From contig CAMCZW010000001.1 of NCBI GenBank assembly GCA_945888435.1, positions 1-64,000 of the forward strand: DNA of 64,000 nt, read 5' to 3'. The position numbers and the translations under genes are program-made. Shown here piece after piece: positions 9,357 through 17,851 of the stretch (positions within the stretch are counted from its first letter, which is position 1; each line of letters opens with the position of its first letter). The notes under the pieces were generated by a model. It was not told the DNA's origin. It saw nothing but the letters and a program-made list of their open reading frames with translations, and did no database searches. Source of the stretch: a bacterium UBP8_UBA817 (GTDB taxonomy: Bacteria; Margulisbacteria; Marinamargulisbacteria; SXXA01; SICP01).

Positions 9357-10086
9357 GGGTCGGAGCACAGGTGCCGGAGCGATGGTATGAAATTTGAAAT
9401 AAAAAATAGAAAACATTTTAAAAATAAATAAAATAACGTAATATAGTGGAATGCCTAGACAAAAACGCTACATCGCTGAAAATGGATGGTATCACGTCGT
9501 AAACCGAGGTGCAGCTCGAAGACATATATTTTTAAATGATGAATTAAAAGAAATATTCTTGAAAATTTTAGAATATGTGGCAAAAAAATATGAATTTAAA
9601 ATAGTGGCATTTTGCATTATGGGAAACCATTACCATCTATTAATTAACACCGTTCACGCAAATCTAAGTAACGGGATGAGAAGTTTAAATGCAATATATG
9701 CACAATCATTTAATAAATATCGAAAAAAAGATGGTCCGGTTTTTAGAGGAAGATATCAGTCTACTTTTATTGAAAATCATCACTATTTAAATAATGTGGT
9801 GAGATATATCCATTTGAATCCAGAATCTGCAGGGATAGTTCAAAAAAATGACCGATACTATTGGAGTAGCCATATCGATTACCAGGAAAATCAAAGCCGT
9901 TTTGATTGGCTTTATAAGATCACTTGGAATTCAATTAATGACTATAAAAAATACATCAATTCCGGAAACAGCGAAAAAATTTTGGATTATTACAAAAAGA
10001 ACAGAAAAAACTGCATTCTAAATTAAAAAATTAACTAAAATTGCGCTTAATTACCTTACGTTGCTCCGGCACCTATGCTCCGACCC
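9357..10086 (+). mobile_element. RAYT (REP-associated tyrosine transposase) element with terminal inverted repeats
   Basis: The left end 9357-9380 (GGGTCGGAGCACAGGTGCCG...) and the right end 10063-10086 are 24-bp inverted copies differing at one base. They bracket a single Y1-transposase gene. No clear target duplication is seen outside the ends. This arrangement, a RAYT gene flanked by a GC-rich palindromic repeat, is the known organisation of REP/RAYT systems. The AT-rich 70 bases between the left end and the gene hold its promoter. Confidence 0.8.
9451..10026 (+). CDS. rayT: REP-associated tyrosine transposase (Y1_Tnp, IS200/IS605 superfamily)
   Basis: 191 aa. The HUH motif is NHYHLLI (about residues 59-65). 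The likely nucleophilic Tyr is in IYAQSFNKY (about 89-97), followed by the hallmark VFRGRYQS and YIHLNPESAG segments. These enzymes nick single-stranded REP hairpins. All motifs are intact, so it is potentially active. TATAGT lies 3 bases before the ATG, so the message may be leaderless. It is the only gene between the inverted repeats at 9357 and 10086. Confidence 0.9.
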   Translation: MPRQKRYIAENGWYHVVNRGAARRHIFLNDELKEIFLKILEYVAKKYEFKIVAFCIMGNHYHLLINTVHANLSNGMRSLNAIYAQSFNKYRKKDGPVFRGRYQSTFIENHHYLNNVVRYIHLNPESAGIVQKNDRYYWSSHIDYQENQSRFDWLYKITWNSINDYKKYINSGNSEKILDYYKKNRKNCILN

Positions 10087-10166
10087 TTTATTATAATCAC
10101 ACTTAACAACTAGGAACTTTTAACCGATAATTACCCAGCACAACTCAGAACTTCAAAGGCTCAAAA

Positions 10167-13046
10167 ATGTACAAAACTCTCTCGCTCGTCACTGATTTTC
10201 CAGTAGTTTCTCCATCGCTTCAAGCAATTCAAGAAGAAGTTAGGGGGATAACCGCCAGCTTTCAAAATGATCCAAAATATCAATATCTCCACAAACAAAG
10301 AGTAGGTATTCAAAAAATACTCGACTTTTTACCATCCCTCGAAAAAATGTATAAATTACGAACTCCAGAAATTGCACGTGCATATTTTGCCCAATTTGCA
10401 GAAGAAGAAAGTGTAAGAAAAATATTAGACTTTGTAGTACTCGATGAAATACATAATGGAGTGCAGCTATTAAGCTGCTTAGAGAGCTTTAAGGGTTTAC
10501 TTGAATCTCTATATAAACAACTTAGCAAGCACTTAGGTGATTTTTTACTTGATTATGCGCATAGACAAATTGCACTTGCACTGGTTGACAGCAATCTGAC
10601 AATAGACAATTTAAAATTGAATATGGACATCCCATTAGATCTAGAAAAAAATAAATTACAGGGATTTTGTAAAATAACCTTATGGAAGCTGATGGAATTG
10701 ACTGGCTTGAAGCGTTCAGAGGTAGCTAAGGCTCTAGTTGATCAAAATAATTACAGACTAAAAATTGAAAGAGATCAAGCGGAATTTAGCAAGAAACTAG
10801 AAACTTGCAAAGCCTTTATTGCCGACTTTGGTCAACACGATCTAAAACCTGAGAGCGAGGCCGGTGTGCTCGTACCTAATAAAGAAATTATAAATATTAG
10901 TAGGGAACAATACAAAGAGTTAAATCCAGAAACCCAACAGTTAGTCAAAATTGAACTTTTTAAGTTTTTGCCGAGGCAATTTACCAATCCTAAAGGTAGC
11001 GGATCAACACCCATTTATACATCAAAATGGATTAGCGGGTTAACAGTGAAAAAAGAAGGAGGTAAGACCAGTCAAGTCAAACGCAAAGATGATTTTAAAC
11101 AGTGGGTAAGCGAAAATAGTTCAGAAGAAGACCAAAAGATCAATTTTATAAAAGCATTACTCAAGTTGGAAGAATTAAATGTCATTTCGGTTGTTCATTT
11201 TGCTTCAGGCGATCAAGGTATGAAAAGTAAACCAGAGCCCCCAAGTTTTCAATACCAACTCCCAAGCTCAGACTATACAGAAGAGGTGCCTACATTTAAA
11301 GATGAGATCGAGCAGTTCATCCCTCCACGGGAAAATTCAATTTTACCCCAAATACTAACCATGCAGAATATTGGTCACCGGTCGATCATCCAGTCAATGC
11401 TTAGTATCGCCACAGGAATGCCGCCAGAGTTACTCAAACAACTGATCAATCAAATCCCTAATATCAATACGACAGTGGAGACAGGTCAGGGAGGGAAAAA
11501 AACCTTGATTCAATATTTTTTCAGTGAAACATTATTTGGAAGTCCTCAGGAATCATTCACAATTATCGAATGGTTTTTAGCAAATCCAGAATTAGAAATC
11601 ACAAAAAAAATGATTAACGAGATAGTCACCAGTGAAAGAAGCTTTGGATTTAATATTTTAAGTTCACTATGTTTGCTTGGAATTAGGTATGAGCGCCCCG
11701 AAATATTAGATTATCTTTTACTTATTATCGAACAAAATCAAAAAGCAGTAATACCTAAAAAGGCAAATCAAGAAAGAGTAGATACACACCGGCTAGTAAA
11801 GTCGACAACAGAATTTCATACCCAAGTAAAAAATGAAGATTTAGAGAAAGAGTTAAGAGAATGTTTTAAGAATTTTTTAGATGCTTTAGCAAATAAAGAA
11901 AAAGCTTCAGAGTATTCTGTCGAATCTCAATCTAAATTTTTAGGGGTAATGATGAGTTTTATGCATATTACTGTGGTAAGGGCTCTTATTGCTCAAAATA
12001 TCGAAACGATTATTCAAAGAGTACACCCTAAAGCAATAGCCGCAGTGAGCGTCTTTAAAGATGCTAAAGAACATATGCACATGATTAATTATTTAGTCAG
12101 CAACAATGATCTAGAGTCCCTTAAAAAAGTAAAAGAAAGATGTGAAAAAGAGGGTGTTAACTTTAGTGAAATCATAAATACCCCCGACCGATATGGAAAT
12201 ACACCAATACATATCGCAAGCAATGCGGGATTTGATGAAATCATTCAATTTTTAATTGAAAATAATATAAATACAAGCTGTAAAAACAATAATGGAGAAA
12301 CTCCGCTTCATCTAGCTGCAAAAAGTGGAAAAATGGTAACTATAGAAATTTTAACAACCCACTCCAGAGAGTTAGCAACGTTAAGAGATCATGCCGGAAA
12401 TACCCCAATTATGATGCTTATTAAACACTCAGGTTCTGATCAAATCATAAAATTTTATAGATTGGTAGAAAAATTAGGAGGAATACAGGCTGTAATGGCA
12501 ATTCTGGATATTGCCAATTCAGCTGGGGCGCTACCCATTCATCTAGTTGCAGAAAAAGGATTAAGTATTGCATTTGAAGACCTTGCGATCAGGTATGTTC
12601 AGGGCAATAAACTCGATAAGCATCAGCGTTCAGTGGCCCACTATTTTATCGAAGGTGGACAAGATTTTCTTATGATGGAATGTTATAAGCGTCAAGTTGT
12701 ACGAAGGGAAGAGGTTGAGCAAATAGATGATCAGGGGGTAACACCAGTATTACTTGCATTTAAAAAAGGGTATTTTAGAACTGCAGATACGCTGTGTAAC
12801 CTGAGTAACTTTACATTTCAATGTAATTTTCTCCACGAAGTCATTAAGCTTCGTGATTTGACCGCCTTAAAAGTTGCAATACAGATCTTAGAAAGAAAGT
12901 TTAGTAGTTTCTTAGGAAACCTCAATAAAACAGCAGTTCGTAGTTTATTAGTTTTTAAAGGTGAAACTGCAATTTCAATTGCAAAGGCTATGAAGTTTGA
13001 AGGGGGAGTTATGCTGCTGGAAGAACTCCATCAAAAAACAATCTAG
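10167..13046 (+). CDS. Large ankyrin-repeat protein
   Basis: 959 aa. The first 650 residues are mainly helical and unrecognised. A clear ankyrin block follows at about 670-760: DRYGNTPIHIASNAGFDEII, then NNGETPLHLAAKSGKMVTIE, then HAGNTPIMMLIKHSG. More divergent units continue to the C-terminus (GALPIHLVAEKG, GVTPVLLAFKKGYF). There is no signal peptide. Ankyrin arrays mediate protein-protein contacts; in bacteria large solitary ones are common in symbionts and predators, but no target can be read here. It is a single-gene unit between the RAYT element and prfC, with TATAAT at 10092-10097 in its upstream region. Function unknown. Confidence 0.8.
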   Translation: MYKTLSLVTDFPVVSPSLQAIQEEVRGITASFQNDPKYQYLHKQRVGIQKILDFLPSLEKMYKLRTPEIARAYFAQFAEEESVRKILDFVVLDEIHNGVQLLSCLESFKGLLESLYKQLSKHLGDFLLDYAHRQIALALVDSNLTIDNLKLNMDIPLDLEKNKLQGFCKITLWKLMELTGLKRSEVAKALVDQNNYRLKIERDQAEFSKKLETCKAFIADFGQHDLKPESEAGVLVPNKEIINISREQYKELNPETQQLVKIELFKFLPRQFTNPKGSGSTPIYTSKWISGLTVKKEGGKTSQVKRKDDFKQWVSENSSEEDQKINFIKALLKLEELNVISVVHFASGDQGMKSKPEPPSFQYQLPSSDYTEEVPTFKDEIEQFIPPRENSILPQILTMQNIGHRSIIQSMLSIATGMPPELLKQLINQIPNINTTVETGQGGKKTLIQYFFSETLFGSPQESFTIIEWFLANPELEITKKMINEIVTSERSFGFNILSSLCLLGIRYERPEILDYLLLIIEQNQKAVIPKKANQERVDTHRLVKSTTEFHTQVKNEDLEKELRECFKNFLDALANKEKASEYSVESQSKFLGVMMSFMHITVVRALIAQNIETIIQRVHPKAIAAVSVFKDAKEHMHMINYLVSNNDLESLKKVKERCEKEGVNFSEIINTPDRYGNTPIHIASNAGFDEIIQFLIENNINTSCKNNNGETPLHLAAKSGKMVTIEILTTHSRELATLRDHAGNTPIMMLIKHSGSDQIIKFYRLVEKLGGIQAVMAILDIANSAGALPIHLVAEKGLSIAFEDLAIRYVQGNKLDKHQRSVAHYFIEGGQDFLMMECYKRQVVRREEVEQIDDQGVTPVLLAFKKGYFRTADTLCNLSNFTFQCNFLHEVIKLRDLTALKVAIQILERKFSSFLGNLNKTAVRSLLVFKGETAISIAKAMKFEGGVMLLEELHQKTI

Positions 13047-13069
13047 GTCTCCGACCTCTTTCTCAATAT

Positions 13070-13097
13070 TACCAATTACCCCAAAACCCACTATAAT
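13070..13097 (+). promoter_or_regulatory. Candidate promoter of prfC, leaderless
   Basis: TATAAT at 13092-13097 with a weak -35 (TTACCA, 13070-13075, spacer 16). Only 9 bases separate the -10 from the prfC ATG, and there is no Shine-Dalgarno sequence, so transcription should start at or within a few bases of the start codon. Confidence 0.55.
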
Positions 13098-13106
13098 CCA
13101 ACACCT

Positions 13107-14690
13107 ATGTCACAAGAACTAACCACCGAAATCAACCGCCGCCGAACTTTCGGCATTATCAGCCACCCAGACGCAGGTAAAACCACACTCACCGAAAAAC
13201 TCCTCCTCTTCGGAGGTGCCATCGTCACAGCCGGTGCCGTTAAATCCAAAAAAGCCAGTAGATATGCGACTTCCGACTTTATGGAAATCGAAAAGCAAAG
13301 AGGGATTTCTGTCGCTACTTCCGTCATGGGATTTGATTACAAAGGCTACAAAATTAACCTCCTCGACACCCCCGGCCACGAAGATTTTTGTGAGGACACC
13401 TACAGAACCTTAACCGCCGTCGATAGCGCCATCATGGTGATCGACTCTTCTAAAGGGGTAGAAGCCCAAACCTATAAACTTCTCGAAGTCTGTAAAATGC
13501 GTAACACTCCCATCATGACATTTATGAACAAAGTGGACCGAGAAGGCCATGACCCTATTTATCTATTAGATGAAATCGAAGATAAGCTTGGCATGACCGT
13601 CTGCCCAATGAGCTGGCCAATCGGCATGGGTAAATCCTTTCAAGGGGTTTACAGCATCTACGAAAAATCCCTTATTTTATTTAAAGCCCATGGCAAACAA
13701 AGTGAAGGCAATGTCGTCAGAATTTCAGACCTTAACTCTACCGAATTAGACAATGCCATCGGAGAAGATGCGGCCAAACAACTGCGTCACGATATTGAGT
13801 TAGTCACCGGCGTCTATCCCGAATTCACCCTAGAAGAATATTTATACGGCATCGTTACCCCTGTCTTTTTTGGATCCGCTCTCAATAATTTTGGCGTTAG
13901 GGAAATGTTGGATTTCTTCATCGTCCATGCGCCAGCCCCCCAACCACGAGACACCGACAACCGAAAGGTGGACCCAAGCGAAGCCAAGTTTTCAGGATTC
14001 ATCTTCAAAATTCACGCCAATATGGACCCCAAACACCGCGACCGAATTGCGTTTTTAAGGATATGTTCTGGAGAATTTGTCCGAGGCGAAAAACTAGTTA
14101 ATGTCCGTACTAAAAAAATAATTCGCCCATCTAACCCAACCGCCTTTATGGCCTCAAGCAAAGAGATTATCGACAATGCCTACCCTGGCGATATCATTGG
14201 CATCCACGACACCGGAAATCTCAAGATTGGGGATACTCTTACCATGGGAGAATCGATCATGTTTAAAGGTATCCCAAGCTTCTCTCCTGAGATTTTCAAG
14301 CGAGTCGTTAATCTGGATCCATTAAAAACAAAACAGCTCCACAAAGGCCTTGAGCAGCTATGTGAAGAGGGGGTGGCCCAATTATTTACCCGCCACTCTA
14401 ACGGCGACAAAATTGTAGGGACGGTAGGGGCTCTTCAATTTGAAGTCATTCAATTTAGATTACAACATGAATACGGAGCCGCCTGCCGATTTGACCCACT
14501 CCCATTTATTAAAGCCTGCTGGATCACCGCGCCAAGTGAAATTATTCAAAAATATGTCACCACTAGAACCCGAGAAATTGCTCTGGATGGCGAAGAACGC
14601 TTTGTATTTTTAGCCGAAACTCAATGGAGTCTCGAACGTGAAATCAAAGAGCAGCCTCAAATCAAATTCCACTTTACCTCTGAGTGGTAA
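13107..14690 (+). CDS. prfC: Peptide chain release factor 3 (RF3)
   Basis: 527 aa, the usual RF3 length. This translational GTPase recycles RF1/RF2 from the ribosome after termination. The G1 loop reads SHPDAGKTTLTE (about residues 18-29), switch II DTPGHEDF, and G4 NKVD, all near the N-terminus. RF3-specific domains II and III follow (HSNGDKIVGTVGALQFEV near 434-452). The start is fixed by the reading TTEINRRRTFGIISHPDAGK and by a promoter 9 bases upstream. RF3 is patchily distributed among bacteria. Confidence 0.96.
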   Translation: MSQELTTEINRRRTFGIISHPDAGKTTLTEKLLLFGGAIVTAGAVKSKKASRYATSDFMEIEKQRGISVATSVMGFDYKGYKINLLDTPGHEDFCEDTYRTLTAVDSAIMVIDSSKGVEAQTYKLLEVCKMRNTPIMTFMNKVDREGHDPIYLLDEIEDKLGMTVCPMSWPIGMGKSFQGVYSIYEKSLILFKAHGKQSEGNVVRISDLNSTELDNAIGEDAAKQLRHDIELVTGVYPEFTLEEYLYGIVTPVFFGSALNNFGVREMLDFFIVHAPAPQPRDTDNRKVDPSEAKFSGFIFKIHANMDPKHRDRIAFLRICSGEFVRGEKLVNVRTKKIIRPSNPTAFMASSKEIIDNAYPGDIIGIHDTGNLKIGDTLTMGESIMFKGIPSFSPEIFKRVVNLDPLKTKQLHKGLEQLCEEGVAQLFTRHSNGDKIVGTVGALQFEVIQFRLQHEYGAACRFDPLPFIKACWITAPSEIIQKYVTTRTREIALDGEERFVFLAETQWSLEREIKEQPQIKFHFTSEW

Positions 14691-14739
14691 AGTAAGGTCG
14701 TTGAATCAGTAGTTACACTGAACAGATCTTACACGCGTA

Positions 14740-14748
14740 TGTTATACT
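14740..14748 (+). promoter_or_regulatory. Extended -10 promoter of the accC-nusB-ribE operon
   Basis: TGTTATACT, an extended -10 element 43 bases before the accC ATG. No clear -35 at standard spacing, as expected for extended -10 promoters. A normal leader with GGAGAG follows, unlike the leaderless promoters elsewhere in the window. Confidence 0.5.
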
Positions 14749-14791
14749 CGCTTTTACCTCAAATTTAGTCTCAAAATCTTGGAGAGTAACA

Positions 14792-16147
14792 ATGTTCAAA
14801 AAAGTACTAATTGCTAACCGAGGCGAAATTGCAATTCGTGTCATTAGAGCCTGTAAAGAACTTGGTATCGAAACAGTCGCTATTTATTCAGAAGGCGATC
14901 GCCATTCTCTCCATGTCCGTTTTGCTGACGAAGCCATTTGTATCGGACCCGCAGCTGCAGGTCGAAGTTATTTAAATATCCCAGCGATTATCTCTGCCGC
15001 CGAAATTTCCGGTGCAGAAGCCATCCATCCAGGATACGGATTTATGGCCGAAAACGCCGATTTCAGCGAAATTTGTGCCGCAAACAATATTGTCTTTATC
15101 GGGGCATCTCCCCAAAACATTCGCTTAATGGGCGACAAAAGCGAAGCAAAAAAAACCATGAAAGCCACCAAGGTCCCTACAGTCCCAGGATCTGAAGGGA
15201 TCGTTAAAAACGAAGCCGATCTAGAAGACATCATCGCTAAAATCGGCCTCCCCGTCATGATAAAAGCCTCAGCCGGCGGCGGCGGAAAAGGCATGCGAAT
15301 GGTCAAGGTCAAAGAAGAACTTCGTACCGCCTACCGAACAGCAGTAGCAGAAGCCACTGCCGCATTTGGTAATGGCGAAGTCTATGTTGAGCGACTCATT
15401 CGAAATCCACGTCACGTCGAAATCCAGATTTTATCTGACCAACATGGTCACGCCATTCACTTAGGCGAGCGAGATTGCTCCATACAACGTCGTCACCAAA
15501 AACTGATTGAAGAATGCCCATCTCCGGCACTCGATCAAAAACTCCGAAATAAAATGGGGGATGCCGCCATTAAAGCGGCTAAATCCATCAACTATCAAGG
15601 TGCTGGTACCATCGAGTTTTTACTTGATAGTAACGGCGAATTTTATTTTATGGAAATGAATACCCGAGTTCAGGTCGAACATACTATTACCGAGATGATC
15701 ACCGGTGTCGATATCGTCAAAGAGCAAATCCGAATCGCATACACGGGTAAGTTAAGGCTCAAGCAAAAGGATATCGAGTTTAGAGGCCATGCCATAGAAC
15801 TAAGGATTAACGCCGAAGATCCCGACAAAAACTTTGCCCCATGCCCCGGCGTAATCGACCTCTTTTTACCTCCTGGTGGTTTTGGCGTCCGTATCGATAG
15901 CCACATCTACCCTGGCTACCAAGTCCCTCCACACTACGATTCTCTACTTGGCAAACTCATCGTCTGGGGTAATGATCGAGAAGAAGCGATTGCCAGGGCC
16001 ATTCGCGCTCTTGATGAATTTGTCATTGATGGCGTTAAAACCACAATTCCATTTCATCAATGGGTATTATGTCATCCTAAATTCCAAAGTGGCGATATCA
16101 GCACTCACTTTATCGAAGAAAACCCCCGCATCATCGAGGCCAACTAG
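14792..16147 (+). CDS. accC: Biotin carboxylase subunit of acetyl-CoA carboxylase
   Basis: 451 aa, standard length. It carboxylates biotin on the AccB carrier using ATP and bicarbonate, the first step of fatty acid synthesis. Visible: N-terminal [18 protein letters not shown], the ATP-grasp glycine loop [12 protein letters not shown] (about 163-174), and [18 protein letters not shown] (about 287-304). The start has GGAGAG 6 bases upstream. accB is not adjacent, which is somewhat unusual. nusB begins on the last base of the stop codon. Confidence 0.97.
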   Translation: MFKKVLIANRGEIAIRVIRACKELGIETVAIYSEGDRHSLHVRFADEAICIGPAAAGRSYLNIPAIISAAEISGAEAIHPGYGFMAENADFSEICAANNIVFIGASPQNIRLMGDKSEAKKTMKATKVPTVPGSEGIVKNEADLEDIIAKIGLPVMIKASAGGGGKGMRMVKVKEELRTAYRTAVAEATAAFGNGEVYVERLIRNPRHVEIQILSDQHGHAIHLGERDCSIQRRHQKLIEECPSPALDQKLRNKMGDAAIKAAKSINYQGAGTIEFLLDSNGEFYFMEMNTRVQVEHTITEMITGVDIVKEQIRIAYTGKLRLKQKDIEFRGHAIELRINAEDPDKNFAPCPGVIDLFLPPGGFGVRIDSHIYPGYQVPPHYDSLLGKLIVWGNDREEAIARAIRALDEFVIDGVKTTIPFHQWVLCHPKFQSGDISTHFIEENPRIIEAN

Positions 16148-16596
16148 TGGGTAAGCGACATACAGGACGGAAATTAGCGATGCAGGCCCTCTATCAGGCC
16201 GAAATGCGCCATGTTGAAAGTATCGAAGAAATTGTGGAAGAGCACATCATGCTCCCAAGGCAATACTCAGATGAAACTAAGGAATGGGCCTCTTTTCTAG
16301 CCATAAAAACATGGGAAAAACGTCCGGAAATCGATCCGTTAATTACCAAGCAAGCTAAAGGCTGGCAATTTAGCCGCATCAACCCCATCGATAAAAGTAT
16401 TTTGCGGATGGCGTTATTTGAAATGAATAATACCCGCACTCCCAAAACAGTAATTTTGGATGAAGCCATCGAAATTGCAAAAAAATACGCAACCGATGAT
16501 TCTTCAAAATTTATTAATGGGATTTTAGGTGCATTACTTAAAGAGGGCATGCTTGCAACTGAAGACCCTATCCTAAAAGATTCAAACGGAGACTAA
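16147..16596 (+). CDS. nusB: Transcription antitermination factor NusB
   Basis: 149 aa, helical NusB fold. N-terminal GKRHTGRKLAMQALYQAE is the conserved boxA-RNA binding helix; the C-terminal half has PKTVILDEAIEIAKKYATDD and FINGILGAL, typical of the family. It acts with NusE in rRNA antitermination. It starts at GTG 16147, overlapping the accC stop by one base (TAGTG), so it is translationally coupled. It is followed 3 bases later by ribE, giving an accC-nusB-ribE operon. Confidence 0.95.
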   Translation: MGKRHTGRKLAMQALYQAEMRHVESIEEIVEEHIMLPRQYSDETKEWASFLAIKTWEKRPEIDPLITKQAKGWQFSRINPIDKSILRMALFEMNNTRTPKTVILDEAIEIAKKYATDDSSKFINGILGALLKEGMLATEDPILKDSNGD

Positions 16597-16599
16597 ACC

Positions 16600-17187
16600 G
16601 TGTTTACCGGCATCATCCAGGCCATGGGCCAGGCGATTTTAATTCAGGATCATAACGGCGGTAAAGTCATTGTCTTCACCGCCCCAAAAGAAATCCTCAT
16701 AGAACTAAAAATCGGGGATAGCATCTCCGTCAGCGGCGCATGCTCAACCGCCATCGAAATCACCGAAACCACCTTCAAAGTCGATTACTTACCCGAAAGT
16801 CTCGCCAAAACCACCATCAATGAGTTGACCGTTGGCAGCACTATCAATCTCGAGCTCTGCCTCACACCTCAAAGTCGAATCGGAGGGCATTTCGTCACTG
16901 GTCATGTGGATACGGTAGGTCAAATCTCAAAACTCTCCCAGGACAATCCATGGGGTATTATCGAAGTCACTTTCGACCAACAATGGGGCAAAAACGTCGT
17001 CGATAAAGGCTCCATCACCATTGATGGCATCAGCCTAACTGTTGTTGATCGTACACCCATATCTCTCTCTTGCCATCTCATCCCCCATACCTTTGCCAAT
17101 ACGATTTTAGGGCAAAAAAAAGTAGGGGATAAAGTAAATCTTGAATTTGATGTCTTAGGTAAATATGTCCTAAACGGGGCGAGATAA
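16600..17187 (+). CDS. ribE: Riboflavin synthase, alpha chain
   Basis: 195 aa. It dismutates two 6,7-dimethyl-8-ribityllumazine to riboflavin. The internal duplication typical of the trimeric enzyme is visible: FTGIIQAMGQ and the N-barrel, then the second barrel with GHFVTGHVDTVG (about 90-101) and DGISLTVVD. The start is GTG at 16600, fixed by the invariant FTGII N-terminus. The other rib genes here, ribBA-ribH, are 2.4 kb downstream. No FMN riboswitch is seen at either place. The last 18 bases overlap the convergent gene at 17170. Confidence 0.95.
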   Translation: MFTGIIQAMGQAILIQDHNGGKVIVFTAPKEILIELKIGDSISVSGACSTAIEITETTFKVDYLPESLAKTTINELTVGSTINLELCLTPQSRIGGHFVTGHVDTVGQISKLSQDNPWGIIEVTFDQQWGKNVVDKGSITIDGISLTVVDRTPISLSCHLIPHTFANTILGQKKVGDKVNLEFDVLGKYVLNGAR

Positions 17188-17709
17188 GACAAATAATTCA
17201 GGCGGAATCGGGTAAATCAAAAAAGTACCTGTTCGGCATTGAGGACAACAGGTGAGGGGCGGTTTCTCAGGGGGCTTCACCACGGTAATCTCAGATAAAA
17301 AATCAAATGTAGGCCAGCACTGGGCCGTCGTACAATAGATAGCCACAAGTGGATCCGTGTAGCTCTCTAGTAGGGAACGATGAGAAATAATTCCGATTGA
17401 ATTTAGGTCAGTCTTGCCAAGAACCTCGCCTAAAAGTGGAAATAATAAATTAATCTGATATCTGGAAATTAAGAAATTCGCAAAGCTGGTTTTAATATCC
17501 GGAGCTAACCCCGCCAAAGCCGCTGCATACTCTGGCGCAGCACGCATAGTCTGGATATCCGTAAACGCATCAAAACCATCCACCAAAGAATGGATAGCAG
17601 ACGTCAACGCTTCGATAGTGCAGACTGCAAGAATTTTGAACACTGAATAATTGAAACTGTTTTCTACAAGGTGAAAAGCACTAAATAAAAGTGTAACACC
17701 AGAAATCAC
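17170..17709 (-). CDS. Hypothetical protein, 179 aa, with C-terminal CxxC
   Basis: A GTG-started frame without a recognisable family. The N-terminus is hydrophobic and mostly helical; the C-terminus has CCPQCRTGTFLIYPIPPE, a possible metal-binding CxxC. No ribosome site is seen, and the upstream side abuts palindromic repeat A (17741-17847), with an in-frame stop just upstream. It lies downstream of the PP2C gene on the same strand and may be co-transcribed across the repeat. It overlaps the ribE tail by 18 bases. It may be a real small protein or the remnant of a larger one. Confidence 0.55.
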   Translation of the reverse strand: MISGVTLLFSAFHLVENSFNYSVFKILAVCTIEALTSAIHSLVDGFDAFTDIQTMRAAPEYAAALAGLAPDIKTSFANFLISRYQINLLFPLLGEVLGKTDLNSIGIISHRSLLESYTDPLVAIYCTTAQCWPTFDFLSEITVVKPPEKPPLTCCPQCRTGTFLIYPIPPELFVLSRPV

Positions 17710-17740
17710 GATTTCAAAAAATCCAGCTCAATATCTAAGG

Positions 17741-17847
17741 TAATACTCACCCACCAACCTCCCTCTCTGTGCCAAAGAGGGAGGCTCAAGGAGTAATCCT
17801 TACCAGTTCCCCTCTTTGGAACAGAGAGGGGTTAGGGGTGAGTATTA
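17741..17847. repeat. MITE-like palindromic repeat, family A, copy 1
   Basis: 107 bp with 12-bp perfect terminal inverted repeats (TAATACTCACCC and its complement). It contains inner inverted segments built on CCCTCTCTG..CCAAAGAGGG. There is no ORF. It lies between two minus-strand genes and ends 5 bases before the PP2C stop codon, so it forms the 3' region of that gene and could act as a terminator or processing hairpin. Further copies are at 38868-39086 and 61450-61539. Confidence 0.85.
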
Positions 17848-17851
17848 TCTA

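Noticed and set aside
14409-14435. GTAGGGACGGTAGGGGC in prfC as another palindromic insert
   Set aside because: It is a direct, not inverted, repeat and falls in conserved RF3 sequence (KIVGTVGALQFEV).
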